Source: an uncultured Pelagibacteraceae bacterium (GTDB taxonomy: Bacteria > Pseudomonadota > Alphaproteobacteria > Pelagibacterales > Pelagibacteraceae). Taken from it: a DNA stretch of 64,000 nucleotides. The translations under genes and the position numbers were made by a program. The notes beneath the pieces are model-generated. The model was not told the origin of the DNA and did not search any database. It saw only the letters and a list, made by a program, of their open reading frames with translations. The stretch covers positions 1 through 64,000 of the forward strand of contig CACENW010000004.1 of NCBI GenBank assembly GCA_902560805.1, given 5' to 3'. Positions 53,422 to 62,858 of this stretch are shown here, piece by piece (position 1 is the stretch's first letter; each line of letters begins with the position of its first letter).

Positions 53422-53960
53422 GAAAATTAATATTTCTATTTTCTATATTTATGTTTTTTTTTAAAACCTCAGCAATAGCAAACTATGAAAAGAAATTTTA
53501 TGATTTCAGTATAGAGAATATAACTGGTGAGACTATTAATTTTATAGATTACAAAAAAAAAGTTGTTTTAGTTGTAAATACTGCAAGTTATTGTGGTTTC
53601 ACAAAACAATATGATGAATTACAAGAATTGTGGGATTTATATAAAGAAAAAGGTTTGATTGTCCTTGGTGTTCCTTCTAATTCATTTAATCAAGAAAAAA
53701 ATAACAATACAGATATCAAAGAATTTTGTGAGGTAAATTTTAATATTAACTTTCCTATGACAACATTAACTGAAGTTAAAGGTAAAAATGCTCATGAACT
53801 TTTCAAATGGGCAAAAGAAAATCACGGTAAATCGGCAGAACCAAAATGGAATTTTCATAAAATCTTAATTAATAAAGAAGGTGAAGTACAAGACACTTTT
53901 GCATCATTTATAAAACCAATGTCAAAAAAAATAATTAAAGCTATAGAAAATATCTTATAA
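53418..53960 (+). CDS. Glutathione peroxidase family protein
   Basis: 180 residues with an N-terminal hydrophobic signal segment (~5-20), so probably periplasmic. VVLVVNTASYCGFTKQYDELQELW has a peroxidatic Cys (not selenocysteine). VLGVPSNSFNQE carries the Gln, and EPKWNFHKILINKEG has the Trp-Asn of the tetrad. Likely thioredoxin-like dependent peroxidase. The sarcosine oxidase upstream in the window produces H2O2, a possible though untested link. It overlaps the convergent MBL gene by 6 bases. Confidence 0.88.
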   Translation: MRKLIFLFSIFMFFFKTSAIANYEKKFYDFSIENITGETINFIDYKKKVVLVVNTASYCGFTKQYDELQELWDLYKEKGLIVLGVPSNSFNQEKNNNTDIKEFCEVNFNINFPMTTLTEVKGKNAHELFKWAKENHGKSAEPKWNFHKILINKEGEVQDTFASFIKPMSKKIIKAIENIL

Positions 53961-54725
53961 GTTTATTGTTAGTCCATCATGTGCTGGAATAATATTTTTA
54001 GGTAACATTTTTTTGAGAATTTTATAATCTAATACTGGTGATAAATTTGTTAAAATAGCTTTCTTTGGATTGAATTGCTTTATTACAGCAAGTGAAGTTT
54101 CTAAATTAAAATGTGATGGATGAAAATTGTACCACAAGCAATCAATAATTAAGTATTGAATATTATTAAAATATTTATGATCTTTGTTATAAATTTTACT
54201 TACATCACTTATATAAGCTAATTTTTTATTAATAATAAAACAATTTGATTTTACTTTACCATGTTCAACCATAATTGATTGAATACCAATTTTTTTATTA
54301 TTATTTTTTGTAAATATTTTTTTTGGCAATTTATTAAGTTTTAGTGTTGCAGGATACTCTTTAGAATAGCTTTTAAATATATAGGAAAATGTAGAATTAA
54401 GATATTTAGAAGTATGTTTGTCAGCATAAACATCAAGTTGTTTTCTACTGTTTATATAAAAAGATCTTAAATCATTTATTCCATGGGTTTGATCGCCATG
54501 CATATGAGAATATAATACTTTATGTATCTTTTTTATTTTATGTCTTAAAAGTTGTTGTCGTAGATCAGGAGATGTATCTATAAGAATATTTTCATCTGTG
54601 GTTTTTATTAAAGCAGAACATCTTGTCCTATAATTTTTTTTGTTATTAGGATCACAATTTCCAAAAAAACCATCTGGTCTTGGCACACCCATTGAACTAC
54701 CACATCCTAAAATAATAAATTTCAT
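53955..54725 (-). CDS. MBL-fold metallo-hydrolase (PhnP/COG1235-like)
   Basis: 256 residues. LGCGSSMGVPRPD at the N-terminus, metal site SHMHGDQTHGINDLR, YISDVSKI and HPSHFNLETSLAVIKQF toward the C-terminus. This is a phosphodiesterase-like member of the metallo-beta-lactamase superfamily. The HxHxDQ form, with Gln in place of the usual His, is in my recollection shared by alphaproteobacterial homologues. It lies after tatD (5 bases), part of the metG-tatD-MBL arrangement. Confidence 0.88.
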   Translation of the reverse strand: MKFIILGCGSSMGVPRPDGFFGNCDPNNKKNYRTRCSALIKTTDENILIDTSPDLRQQLLRHKIKKIHKVLYSHMHGDQTHGINDLRSFYINSRKQLDVYADKHTSKYLNSTFSYIFKSYSKEYPATLKLNKLPKKIFTKNNNKKIGIQSIMVEHGKVKSNCFIINKKLAYISDVSKIYNKDHKYFNNIQYLIIDCLWYNFHPSHFNLETSLAVIKQFNPKKAILTNLSPVLDYKILKKMLPKNIIPAHDGLTINL

Positions 54726-54730
54726 TAATT

Positions 54731-55492
54731 TTAATTAAAAAAAAGTTTATTAAAGTTATCTGTAGTTTTTTTAACAAGATCTTCTTTGGATAGATTTTTA
54801 ATTTCAGCTAATTTTGCAGCAGTAAAATCAATAAATGATGGTTCATTTTTTTTACCTCTTTTTGGAACTGGCGCCAAAAAAGGACTGTCAGTTTCAATTA
54901 AGATATTATCCATCGGAATAGATTTGAACGTATCTTGTAAATCTAATGAGTTTTTAAAAGTGATGATGCCACTAGCTGAAAAAAATGAATTTAAAGACAG
55001 TAGTTTTTCTGAAAATTCTTTAGACCCAGTAAAACAATGCATCAAAATTTTAAGATTTTCATTTTTATATTCATTTAAAATCTCAAAAGTCTCTTTTTCA
55101 GCCTCTCTTGAATGAACAATTAATGGAATATTGGTTTTTATAGATGCGTCTATATGTTCTCTAAAACTTGCTATCTGTTTATCTTTTTCGCTATTATTGT
55201 AATAAAAATCTAAACCAGTTTCCCCAATACCAATAATTTTTGAATTTAAATTAAGATTTTCAATGATCTGTTTTGAAGTGATAATATCTCTAGAGCTTTC
55301 ATGAGGATGAATACCAATAGTACCATAGATAATCTCATCTTTATCAATTAAATCTTTTACTCTAGAAAAACTTTCAAACGAAGTTGAGATAGTTAGTAAT
55401 TTTTCTATACCTACATCTTTTGATCTTTGTATTACGTTAGATAAGTCACTTAATAATGGTTCATGATCTAGATGACAGTGTGAATCAATCAT
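54731..55492 (-). CDS. tatD: TatD family deoxyribonuclease
   Basis: 253-residue TIM-barrel hydrolase. MIDSHCHLDHEPL at the N-terminus, GIHPHESSRD, IGETGLDFYYN, PLIVHSREAEKETFEIL, LMHCFTGSKEFSEK and LIETDSPFLAP. The metal-ligand His/Asp residues are all present. Overlaps metG by 8 bases. Confidence 0.93.
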   Translation of the reverse strand: MIDSHCHLDHEPLLSDLSNVIQRSKDVGIEKLLTISTSFESFSRVKDLIDKDEIIYGTIGIHPHESSRDIITSKQIIENLNLNSKIIGIGETGLDFYYNNSEKDKQIASFREHIDASIKTNIPLIVHSREAEKETFEILNEYKNENLKILMHCFTGSKEFSEKLLSLNSFFSASGIITFKNSLDLQDTFKSIPMDNILIETDSPFLAPVPKRGKKNEPSFIDFTAAKLAEIKNLSKEDLVKKTTDNFNKLFFN

Positions 55493-57026
55493 TGTTTTTC
55501 TCTATTTTTTTAAAAAGTATATCTATTTTATTAATATTATTACCTTTTGTTAAATAATCATTATTAGATACTGTATCTAATTTTATATCTTTTTCTTTAA
55601 TATTAAAAATCTTTAATGCCTTCAGAGAAGATTCGGGAATAATTGGATATAATAAAAAACTTATTTTTCTAACAATTTCTAATGTAGTATAAACAATAGT
55701 ATTTAATCTAATTATATCGTCTTTCTTTTTCCATGGTTCTTGGTCATTAAAATATTTATTAGCTTCAAAAAGTGAATTAACAATATAATCGATATAAAAA
55801 TTAATATTTTGATTGTCAATTTGAGACCTAATATTATCTAGTTTATCTTTATACTTATTTAGTATTAATAGATCCTCATCATTAAATTTAACTTCTAATG
55901 GAATTTTTCCATCACAGTTTTTTATTGTAAAAGCAGTTACACGCTGACATAAATTTCCATAATTGTTGGCTAAATCACTATTAATACAATCTTCTAGTCT
56001 TTCTTGAGATATATTTCCATCGTTACCAAAAGAAACTTCTTTAATTAAATAGTATCTTAAAGGATCTAGACCATACTCTTTAATTATCTCAATTGGATCA
56101 AGGATATTTCCTTTAGATTTAGACATTTTTTCTTCACCTGATAATATCCATCCATGCCCATAAACTCTATTTGGTAAATCAATTTTTGCTGCTAATAAAA
56201 AAGCAGGCCAATAAACAGCATGGAATCTAAGTATATCTTTTCCAATTAAATGTATTGAGGCTGGCCAAAATTTTTTAAACAAATCATCATCTTTATTTGG
56301 ATAATTTAATGCACTTAAATAATTTGTTAAAGCATCGAGCCAAACATATATCACATGGTTTTTATTATTTGGAACTGGTATACCCCATGAAAAACTTTTT
56401 CTACTTACAGAAAGGTCTTTAAGACCACTCTTTACAAAGCTAATAACTTCATTTTTTCTAGATTGTGGATAAATGAAATCTGGATTATTTTCATAATAAT
56501 CTAATAAAGGTTTTTCCCACTTTGAAAGTCTAAAAAAATAAGATTCTTCTTCAATCCATTCAACAGGAGATTTTGAGGATATAGCAATTTTTTTTCCATC
56601 TACTTCCTCAATTTCGTCTTCGTTATAAAAGGCTTCATCCGATACCGAATACCATCCAGAGTAATTTGATAAGTATATATCATCATTTTTCTCAAGTTCA
56701 TTCCATAGATGTTGAACTGTTTTTTTATGCCTAGCTTCTGTGGTTCTTATAAAATCAGTATTTGATAAATTCAAAATATCCGAAAGATCTCTAAATGTTT
56801 GGCTAATTTGATCGCAAAATATTTGAGGCTCCTTCCCTGCTTTTTCTGCAGATCTTTGAATTTTTAAACCATGTTCGTCCGTACCTGTAAGAAAATGAAC
56901 TTGGTAATCATCAATTATTTTAAATCTTGCGAAAAAATCTGCGACAATACTTGAGTATGCATGACCCATATGAGGCTTGGCTGAGGGATAGTATATAGGT
57001 GTGGTAATATAAAAAGTTTTATCCAT
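55485..57026 (-). CDS. metG: Methionine-tRNA ligase
   Basis: 513 residues. Class I signature PIYYPSAKPHMGHAYSSIVADFFAR with HMGH, VHFLTGTDEHGLKIQ, WLDALTNYL, and KMSKSKGN. No zinc-knuckle cysteines in the connective region and no C-terminal dimer domain, so it is the short form. Overlaps holB by 8 bases. Confidence 0.95.
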   Translation of the reverse strand: MDKTFYITTPIYYPSAKPHMGHAYSSIVADFFARFKIIDDYQVHFLTGTDEHGLKIQRSAEKAGKEPQIFCDQISQTFRDLSDILNLSNTDFIRTTEARHKKTVQHLWNELEKNDDIYLSNYSGWYSVSDEAFYNEDEIEEVDGKKIAISSKSPVEWIEEESYFFRLSKWEKPLLDYYENNPDFIYPQSRKNEVISFVKSGLKDLSVSRKSFSWGIPVPNNKNHVIYVWLDALTNYLSALNYPNKDDDLFKKFWPASIHLIGKDILRFHAVYWPAFLLAAKIDLPNRVYGHGWILSGEEKMSKSKGNILDPIEIIKEYGLDPLRYYLIKEVSFGNDGNISQERLEDCINSDLANNYGNLCQRVTAFTIKNCDGKIPLEVKFNDEDLLILNKYKDKLDNIRSQIDNQNINFYIDYIVNSLFEANKYFNDQEPWKKKDDIIRLNTIVYTTLEIVRKISFLLYPIIPESSLKALKIFNIKEKDIKLDTVSNNDYLTKGNNINKIDILFKKIEKNND

Positions 57027-57948
57027 TTAATATTTTATCCTCGAATTCCATAAATAATGTTTCCTCATCTAAATTATAAATTTTAGTGTTATTAATTTTT
57101 TCTAAAAAAAAATGGTATGACTTTAGTAAACTAATATTTTCACTAGATATATTATTTCTAAAATAAAGTTCAATAAAAGAATAAATTATTTCAATTATTG
57201 ATTTATCTTTTTTATAAATTTTATCTTTTATCATCTTTGTTAGAGTTGTATTTAAATCAAAATTAGCAAGATCTAAGTTATATTCTTTAGATAACTTAAT
57301 TAATTTAAATAATTTTCCTGGAGTAGAATAGTAATCCAATAACTTATCATTGATGATAGTATTTATGTCATCGTGTAGTAAGTGATTAACAATTCTGATA
57401 GATTGATCTTTTGTTAAAAAAATTTTGAAATTCAAACATCTGGATTTTAGAGTTGGTAGAAATCTTTTATTATTATTAATTAAAATAAAAATTATATTTT
57501 CATTAGGTTCTTCCAAAATTTTTAACAGAGCGTTAATGGAGTTTAAGTTTAATAATTCAATATTATCAATTAAAACAAATCTTTTTTTTTTGTTAAATGA
57601 AGATTTATTAAGACTTGTTATTAATTCCCTAATTTGATTTATATCAATATTTTTCTTGTCTTCTAGGACATCAATAAGGTGAAAGTTTGGATTAGATTTA
57701 TTTTGTATTAGTTTGTAAGATTTATTTTCAGAGTTAATTATATTATTTTCATAGTCATAAGGCTGTTCCTCATTTTCTGACAATACAAAATTAATTAAAT
57801 GATATGCTAATGTTGATTTTCCAATACCTTTTTCACCAGATAAAAGAATTTTATTTGGCAAATTATCGTTTTTATATAATTTGTATAATTGATTGAAAAT
57901 ATCTTTGTGCTCAAATAAATTTATTTGAGTTGAAGGATTTAAATTCAT
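57019..57948 (-). CDS. holB: DNA polymerase III subunit delta'
   Basis: 309-residue clamp-loader subunit. Walker A-like LLSGEKGIGKSTLAYHL and sensor region RFVLIDNIELLNLNSINALLKILEEPNENIIFILI are clear, while the C-terminal collar domain is divergent. The tmk-holB-metG-tatD order is standard in alphaproteobacteria. Overlaps tmk by 4 bases. Confidence 0.88.
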   Translation of the reverse strand: MNLNPSTQINLFEHKDIFNQLYKLYKNDNLPNKILLSGEKGIGKSTLAYHLINFVLSENEEQPYDYENNIINSENKSYKLIQNKSNPNFHLIDVLEDKKNIDINQIRELITSLNKSSFNKKKRFVLIDNIELLNLNSINALLKILEEPNENIIFILINNNKRFLPTLKSRCLNFKIFLTKDQSIRIVNHLLHDDINTIINDKLLDYYSTPGKLFKLIKLSKEYNLDLANFDLNTTLTKMIKDKIYKKDKSIIEIIYSFIELYFRNNISSENISLLKSYHFFLEKINNTKIYNLDEETLFMEFEDKILNG

Positions 57949-58559
57949 TTTATTAATTTTTTAAGTTGATTTAAAATTAAATCTTCATTTTTTTTAATAT
58001 CTAAATTTGAATTAATTATTTTGTATGATTTTTTGTTAGATTTAGCCAATTTTAAAAAACCATTTTGTACTTTGTTGTAAAAACTGGCATTAAATTGATC
58101 ATATCTATTTAATGATTTACGCTTTTTTAATCTTAAGAAAAGATTTTTTTTATTAACAACATTGAGAAATGTAAAACCAACTTTTATATTTTTTAATAAA
58201 TATTTATTCAATGTATTTATAATTTTAATATCAACACCCATCCCAAAGTGCTGATAAGCAATTGTTGAGTCCGTGAATCTATCAATCAAGATAATTTTTT
58301 TTTTGTAAGATTTTTTTATAAGATTAATATTTTCGCTTCTGGCAGCTAAGTATAAAAGTAAATCAGTTTTTACATTAAAATTAGATTTTTTATTTAAAAT
58401 TAATTTTCTAATTTTTTCTGAGCTTAAACTACCGCCAGGTTCTCTTATTTTTATGTATTTGATTTTATTTTTATCTAAAAATCTTGATACAACTTTAACG
58501 TGGTGACTTTTGCCACTACCCTCAATACCTTCAAAAACAATTATGGGTTTTTTAGACAT
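57945..58559 (-). CDS. tmk: Thymidylate kinase
   Basis: dTMP to dTDP. 204 residues from the ATG at 58559 (a GTG just before it is less likely). P-loop IVFEGIEGSGKSHHVKVVSRFL, IREPGGSLSSEKIRKLIL, LLYLAARSENINL and IDRFTDSTIAYQHFGMG. All key motifs are intact. It overlaps the D-Ala carboxypeptidase gene by 8 bases. Confidence 0.93.
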   Translation of the reverse strand: MSKKPIIVFEGIEGSGKSHHVKVVSRFLDKNKIKYIKIREPGGSLSSEKIRKLILNKKSNFNVKTDLLLYLAARSENINLIKKSYKKKIILIDRFTDSTIAYQHFGMGVDIKIINTLNKYLLKNIKVGFTFLNVVNKKNLFLRLKKRKSLNRYDQFNASFYNKVQNGFLKLAKSNKKSYKIINSNLDIKKNEDLILNQLKKLIK

Positions 58560-59703
58560 CACCCCAAATTAAGTAGTTTAAAGATTTAAGCAATCTAGAA
58601 AAGAAATTTACTTTTTTAATTTCTTTTGAGGCAAGCAAATCATATTCACCTACTAATTCTTGGTCATAAATCACTTTTAATGTTGCAACTTTTTGATCTT
58701 TATTTATTGGTGCTTCCACAGGTCCATCATAATTTACAGACACTTTTAACAATTTTTTCTTTGCTTTCTTTATTGTCTTGTAAATATCCTCTTTTGTATA
58801 AACATCAACTGTGCTTTCTTTTCCTAACCAAACGTCTATTTTTTGAAAAGGTTTATTCGCTTCAGTTATTTTAACTAAGTCAAAATTTGTAAGTGCATAT
58901 GTTAACATTTTGGTACTTTCTTTAGATCTTGAATTTTTTGATTTAAAGCCACTACCAACTGCAATTAGCCTTCTTCCATTTCTATCTATTGATGATGCTA
59001 ATGAATATTTTTCTAAAGCGAGATATCCAGTTTTAATTCCATCGGCTCCTAAATTTTTGTATAAAAGAGGATTTCTATTTCCTTGCGTTATTGGATCACC
59101 TCCTGTTCTATCCCAAGTAAACTCTTTTTCTGCAAACATTTTATAAAATTCTGGATGTTCTTTAATTAAATATCTAGACATAATCATTATGTCTCTTACT
59201 GTTGAACGATTATCAGGATGATTAATTCCAGAAGAATTAGAAAAAATTGTATTATCCATACCTAACTCTTTAGCTTTTGCCGTCATTAAAATTGAAAATT
59301 CTTCCTCTGTTCCAGCTATACCTTCTGCTAGTGCTACACAAGCATCATTACCAGATGCTATAATTATACCTTTAAGCAAATTTTCTACCGAAACCTCATC
59401 TCCAATCATTATAAACATAGAAGAGTATCCTGACGTAGATAACCTCCATGCTCTTTCTGAAATAATAAATTTCTCATCCATACTTAGATCCCCTGACTTA
59501 ATTAGGTCAAAAGCAATAATAGAAGTCATGATTTTTGTCATAGACGCAGGATAAATTGACAAGTCTGCCTCTTTTTCAAAAAGAATTTCTCCAGAATGAT
59601 AATCTTGAATTATTGCTGTTTTTGCTTTTACATCAAAATTTGCAAATGATTTAGTTGCAAAAAATATGAATATTAAAATAAATAAATATAATTTTTTATA
59701 CAT
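58552..59703 (-). CDS. D-alanyl-D-alanine carboxypeptidase (DacA/PBP5-like)
   Basis: Periplasmic penicillin-binding protein, 383 residues. Signal peptide (~1-21), the SxxK motif at Ser54-Lys57 in YPASMTKIMTS, the SGN motif in ASGNDACVALAEG, and KTG in DGIKTGYLALEKYSL. A C-terminal beta domain (~275-360) and an amphipathic end follow. It trims the pentapeptide stem of peptidoglycan. It overlaps the rlpA-like gene by 8 bases. Confidence 0.93.
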   Translation of the reverse strand: MYKKLYLFILIFIFFATKSFANFDVKAKTAIIQDYHSGEILFEKEADLSIYPASMTKIMTSIIAFDLIKSGDLSMDEKFIISERAWRLSTSGYSSMFIMIGDEVSVENLLKGIIIASGNDACVALAEGIAGTEEEFSILMTAKAKELGMDNTIFSNSSGINHPDNRSTVRDIMIMSRYLIKEHPEFYKMFAEKEFTWDRTGGDPITQGNRNPLLYKNLGADGIKTGYLALEKYSLASSIDRNGRRLIAVGSGFKSKNSRSKESTKMLTYALTNFDLVKITEANKPFQKIDVWLGKESTVDVYTKEDIYKTIKKAKKKLLKVSVNYDGPVEAPINKDQKVATLKVIYDQELVGEYDLLASKEIKKVNFFSRLLKSLNYLIWGDV

Positions 59704-60541
59704 CTTTAATAATTTTTAGGTTTTCAAAGTTCAATTTCTCAATTTCATCAAATGACTCTTGAATTTTTTTTATATCATTAAATGGTCCTAATAATACCCT
59801 ATATTTTGTTTGTGATAATTTTTTTATTATCGGATTTTTTATATTTGTTTCGTCCTTAATTATTTGAATCATATTTTCTGCTGAGTTCTTATAATAAAAG
59901 TCTGCAATTTTGATTGAATACAGAAAATTACTTTGGGTTGTTTTAGGTAGTTCTTTTTTCTCTTCAGTTCCTAAATTATCTATAGTTATTCCATCTACAG
60001 GTGCTTTTTGAGCAACATTTTTTTCTTCATCAAATGTTTTTGCTTTTTTTGCTACAAAAGTGGATTTATTGGAAACTAAAGACAATTCAACGTAAGGTTC
60101 ATTTTCATCAAGTAATAGTTCATCGACAATTCTTTTAGTTATTACTGAATTATAAAAATTTGAAAAAATTACCTTGTTGGATATTACTTGAGCAATCACG
60201 GTTTTTGTATTTTCAGGATTTGTAATTTTTACAAAGGAATTTTTTCTAATTTTTGTATGAAAAATATATAACCCCCTATTATCTATTTTTTTTGAAATTT
60301 TTTTTTCTTTGAATAAAACCTCGTTATAAATTAAAGCAAAACCTTGATTAGTATACTCTCTGTTGAAAATATATTTTGAATTATCCTCTTCGATTTCATC
60401 TGTAGGTTTTGATGTTACTTCTTCTTTTTTAATAATTTTTTCAGGTTTGGTTTTAATTATTTTTTTTTGTGGCTCTTCTAATTGTTTACATCCAATAAGA
60501 AAAACTAATAAAAAAAATGAAAATATTATTTTAAAGCTCAT
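59696..60541 (-). CDS. RlpA-like lipoprotein with SPOR domain, degenerate catalytic region
   Basis: 281 residues. Lipobox LIGC (Cys18) at the N-terminus, a Lys/Glu-rich linker, a double-psi beta-barrel-like region (~90-170: SFVKITNPENTKTVIAQVISN) and a C-terminal SPOR domain (~205-280, FLYSIKIADFYYKNSAENM...YRVLLGPFNDIKKIQESFDEI). RlpA catalytic motif NDRGPF-like is not visible (here SNKVIFSNFYN). It binds denuded septal glycan by SPOR and is likely non-catalytic. dacA adjacency supports the RlpA origin. Confidence 0.7.
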   Translation of the reverse strand: MSFKIIFSFFLLVFLIGCKQLEEPQKKIIKTKPEKIIKKEEVTSKPTDEIEEDNSKYIFNREYTNQGFALIYNEVLFKEKKISKKIDNRGLYIFHTKIRKNSFVKITNPENTKTVIAQVISNKVIFSNFYNSVITKRIVDELLLDENEPYVELSLVSNKSTFVAKKAKTFDEEKNVAQKAPVDGITIDNLGTEEKKELPKTTQSNFLYSIKIADFYYKNSAENMIQIIKDETNIKNPIIKKLSQTKYRVLLGPFNDIKKIQESFDEIEKLNFENLKIIKDV

Positions 60542-61532
60542 TTTTAAATTTATCCTTTAATGTACAAACAGCTAAAGCAAATCTCAATGACCTATTCCAT
60601 TGTAAAATTATTTCATAATTACTAAATACTACATATGCTGGATTTAAAGTCTCAGCATCAGGAATTATATCTTTATCAGGTGTTATTATTGCAACTTCTA
60701 AATCATCATAATTATTTGGAATAGTTGAATTATTCTGAATATATTTTCTAAAAAACTTTAATTGTTTTTTGTCATGTAAATTTTTTGCAGAAATATTTAA
60801 ATATTTTTTTGGAATTTCGTTATTTAAATCAATTCTATAAAAACATGGTTCATTTGATCTCCAACCTATTTTTTTTAAATAATTACTTGCCGACGCATAT
60901 GAATCTGGATTGCTTTTTAAGTTTATAGATCCACTTTTATCATAATCGGTAGCATAATTTTTTATCGTGGAGGGCATGAATTGGAAATAACCAAAAGCAC
61001 CTGCCCAGGAACCATATAATGTTTTATAATTAATTTTTTTTTTTTCTATTAAATTTAAAAGTATTAATAGTTCTTTAGTGAAAAATTCTGATCTTCTTTT
61101 ATCAAAACTTAATGTAGCAAGAGAAGAAAGTATATCCATTTTACCTACATAAGTTCCAAAATTTGTTTCTATACCCATTAATGATAAAAGTAGTTCTTTT
61201 TCTATGTTGAATTCATTTTCAACAGAATTAATTAAATTTAAATTATTAATATATAGTTGTTTTCCTATTTTAACTTTTTTGTCAGAAGTTCTTTTTGATA
61301 TATAGGTTTTTGTATCTTCATAAAATTCAGGTTGATACCTATCATATTTAATCACATTAGGTAAATACTTAGTATTAGACATAACCAAATCAAATGTTGC
61401 TTCTGAAATATTATTTTTAAGAGCAATTTTTTTGAAATTTTTTTTCCAGTTATCAAATTCAATATTTACATCAGCTAAACTGATTGTGTGAAAAAAGAGA
61501 GACAAAAAAAATATAAGTTTAATTAGTTTCAT
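60531..61532 (-). CDS. Lytic murein transglycosylase B-like protein
   Basis: 333 residues with a signal peptide (~1-20). SLT_2/MltB domain: LLSLMGIETNFGTYVGKMDILSSLATLSFDKRRSEFF with the catalytic Glu in GIETNFG, and GSWAGAFGYFQFMPSTIKNYA. Cleaves the glycan strand of peptidoglycan. It overlaps the rlpA-like gene by 11 bases, forming an envelope-remodelling block with it and dacA. Confidence 0.92.
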   Translation of the reverse strand: MKLIKLIFFLSLFFHTISLADVNIEFDNWKKNFKKIALKNNISEATFDLVMSNTKYLPNVIKYDRYQPEFYEDTKTYISKRTSDKKVKIGKQLYINNLNLINSVENEFNIEKELLLSLMGIETNFGTYVGKMDILSSLATLSFDKRRSEFFTKELLILLNLIEKKKINYKTLYGSWAGAFGYFQFMPSTIKNYATDYDKSGSINLKSNPDSYASASNYLKKIGWRSNEPCFYRIDLNNEIPKKYLNISAKNLHDKKQLKFFRKYIQNNSTIPNNYDDLEVAIITPDKDIIPDAETLNPAYVVFSNYEIILQWNRSLRFALAVCTLKDKFKNEL

Positions 61533-62397
61533 ATAAATCTCTCAAATATATAATTACAGCAAACCAGATTATAATAAAACTTACTAATTTATTAAATGAG
61601 AAAACTTCATCGTAATAAAAAAAACCTAATAAAAATTGAAGAGTTGGAGTAATATAAAAAATCATTCCTGACGGTCCTAATCCACATAATTCAACTCCTC
61701 TTACATATAAAAATAGAGGTATTACTGTCATTGGACCTGCTAAAAATATTATTAACATCATCGAAGGATTGGATAATGAGAAATCATTGTAACCTTTAGC
61801 TGCAATCATATAGAATATAATAATTGCAATTGGTAATATAAATAAGCTTTCTATCAAAAGACCAATATCAGTTTCTACATTTATTTTTTTTCTTACTAAA
61901 TTGTAAAAACCCCAACTTAAAGCTACAATTATACCAACCCAAGGAAGTGATTTTAAGCTTACAAAAATTAAATATAAAATTGATAAAAAAACTAACGTAA
62001 TTGAAAATACTCTTTTATTGTTTAATTTCTCTTTAAAAAAAATATAACCAAGAAGAACACTTAATATTGGCATTATAAAATATCCAAAACTAGCATCTAT
62101 TATTCTGTTGGTGGCAATAGCGTAAATCCAAACTCCCCAATTTATAAAAATCAAGAAACCTGAAATAAATAAATAAATAAGATTTTGTTTACTTTTAATT
62201 ATTTTAAAAAAAATATCCCATTTAGAAAAAAAGAAGGTAGTTAATATTAAAGTCAACGTTGTCCATAAACATCTGTGAATTACAAGTTCAATATAACCAA
62301 TAAAGGTTATATATTTAAAATACAAAACTCCAAAAAAACCCCACCAAAAAGATCCAAATCCAGCAAGTAAAAGCCCTTTATTAAATTCTTTATTCAT
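61519..62397 (-). CDS. rarD: RarD/EamA family transporter
   Basis: 292 residues, ten hydrophobic helices. N-terminal KGLLLAGFGSFWWGFFGVLYFKYI, NWGVWIYAIATNRIIDASFGYFIMPI, GPMTVIPLFLYVRGVELCGLGPSGMIFYITPTLQFLLG (split by region) typical of RarD. Substrate unproven. Overlaps mltB by 14 bases. It stands upstream of tRNA-Ser(UGA), facing away. Confidence 0.9.
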   Translation of the reverse strand: MNKEFNKGLLLAGFGSFWWGFFGVLYFKYITFIGYIELVIHRCLWTTLTLILTTFFFSKWDIFFKIIKSKQNLIYLFISGFLIFINWGVWIYAIATNRIIDASFGYFIMPILSVLLGYIFFKEKLNNKRVFSITLVFLSILYLIFVSLKSLPWVGIIVALSWGFYNLVRKKINVETDIGLLIESLFILPIAIIIFYMIAAKGYNDFSLSNPSMMLIIFLAGPMTVIPLFLYVRGVELCGLGPSGMIFYITPTLQFLLGFFYYDEVFSFNKLVSFIIIWFAVIIYLRDLYETN

Positions 62398-62482
62398 TGA
62401 GCGTTGATATTAGTCGTTAATGAGTTTTTTACGACTATTTTATGGTTGAATTAAATAATTATAATTATAAAACCTTGCACAA

Positions 62483-62572
62483 GGAGAGATGGCTGAGCGG
62501 TTGAAAGCACCGGTCTTGAAAACCGGCAAAGGGGCAACTCTTTCCTGGGTTCGAATCCCAGTCTCTCCGCCA
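62483..62572 (+). tRNA. tRNA-Ser(UGA)
   Basis: Acceptor GGAGAGA (62483-62489) with TCTCTCC (62562-62568), discriminator G62569, CCA at 62570-62572. Anticodon stem CCGGT/ACCGG with loop CTTGAAA, anticodon TGA at 62517-62519. Long variable arm as expected for Ser. Convergent with sdhE. Confidence 0.96.
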
Positions 62573-62577
62573 TCATT

Positions 62578-62835
62578 TTAATATTTAAAGCTTTTAAACA
62601 ATAAACTTATATTGTTTTTTTCAATTTCAATTTCAGTCTGGAAACCATTATAGAAATTGTATAAATTTGTATCGTCAATATTAAGAAATTTATCTAAATC
62701 AATTAAATCTTTTTCATGTAAATCATTAATATATTTTTTTACAAATTTACCTAAGAGCTTATCCATTTCCTTGGTGCCTCGATAATTTGAACGGTAAATA
62801 ATTTTTTTTTTTAATTCATCTATATTGAAGCTCAT
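62578..62835 (-). CDS. sdhE: Succinate dehydrogenase assembly factor (SdhE/SDHAF2 family)
   Basis: 85 residues. KKIIYRSNYRGTKEMDKLLGKFVKKYI has the RGTKEMD motif that handles FAD attachment to SdhA. LDKFLNIDDTNLYNF and a C-terminal helix complete the family fold. Divergent from recG across 23 bases, a common alphaproteobacterial neighbour pair. Confidence 0.9.
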   Translation of the reverse strand: MSFNIDELKKKIIYRSNYRGTKEMDKLLGKFVKKYINDLHEKDLIDLDKFLNIDDTNLYNFYNGFQTEIEIEKNNISLLFKSFKY

Positions 62836-62858
62836 TATTAGAATATAATTAATTTATT

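Noticed and set aside
54480-54530. Loss of a metal ligand in the MBL-fold protein (HxHxDQ)
   Set aside because: The Gln variant is, to my recollection, usual for alphaproteobacterial members of this subgroup, so not a sign of decay.
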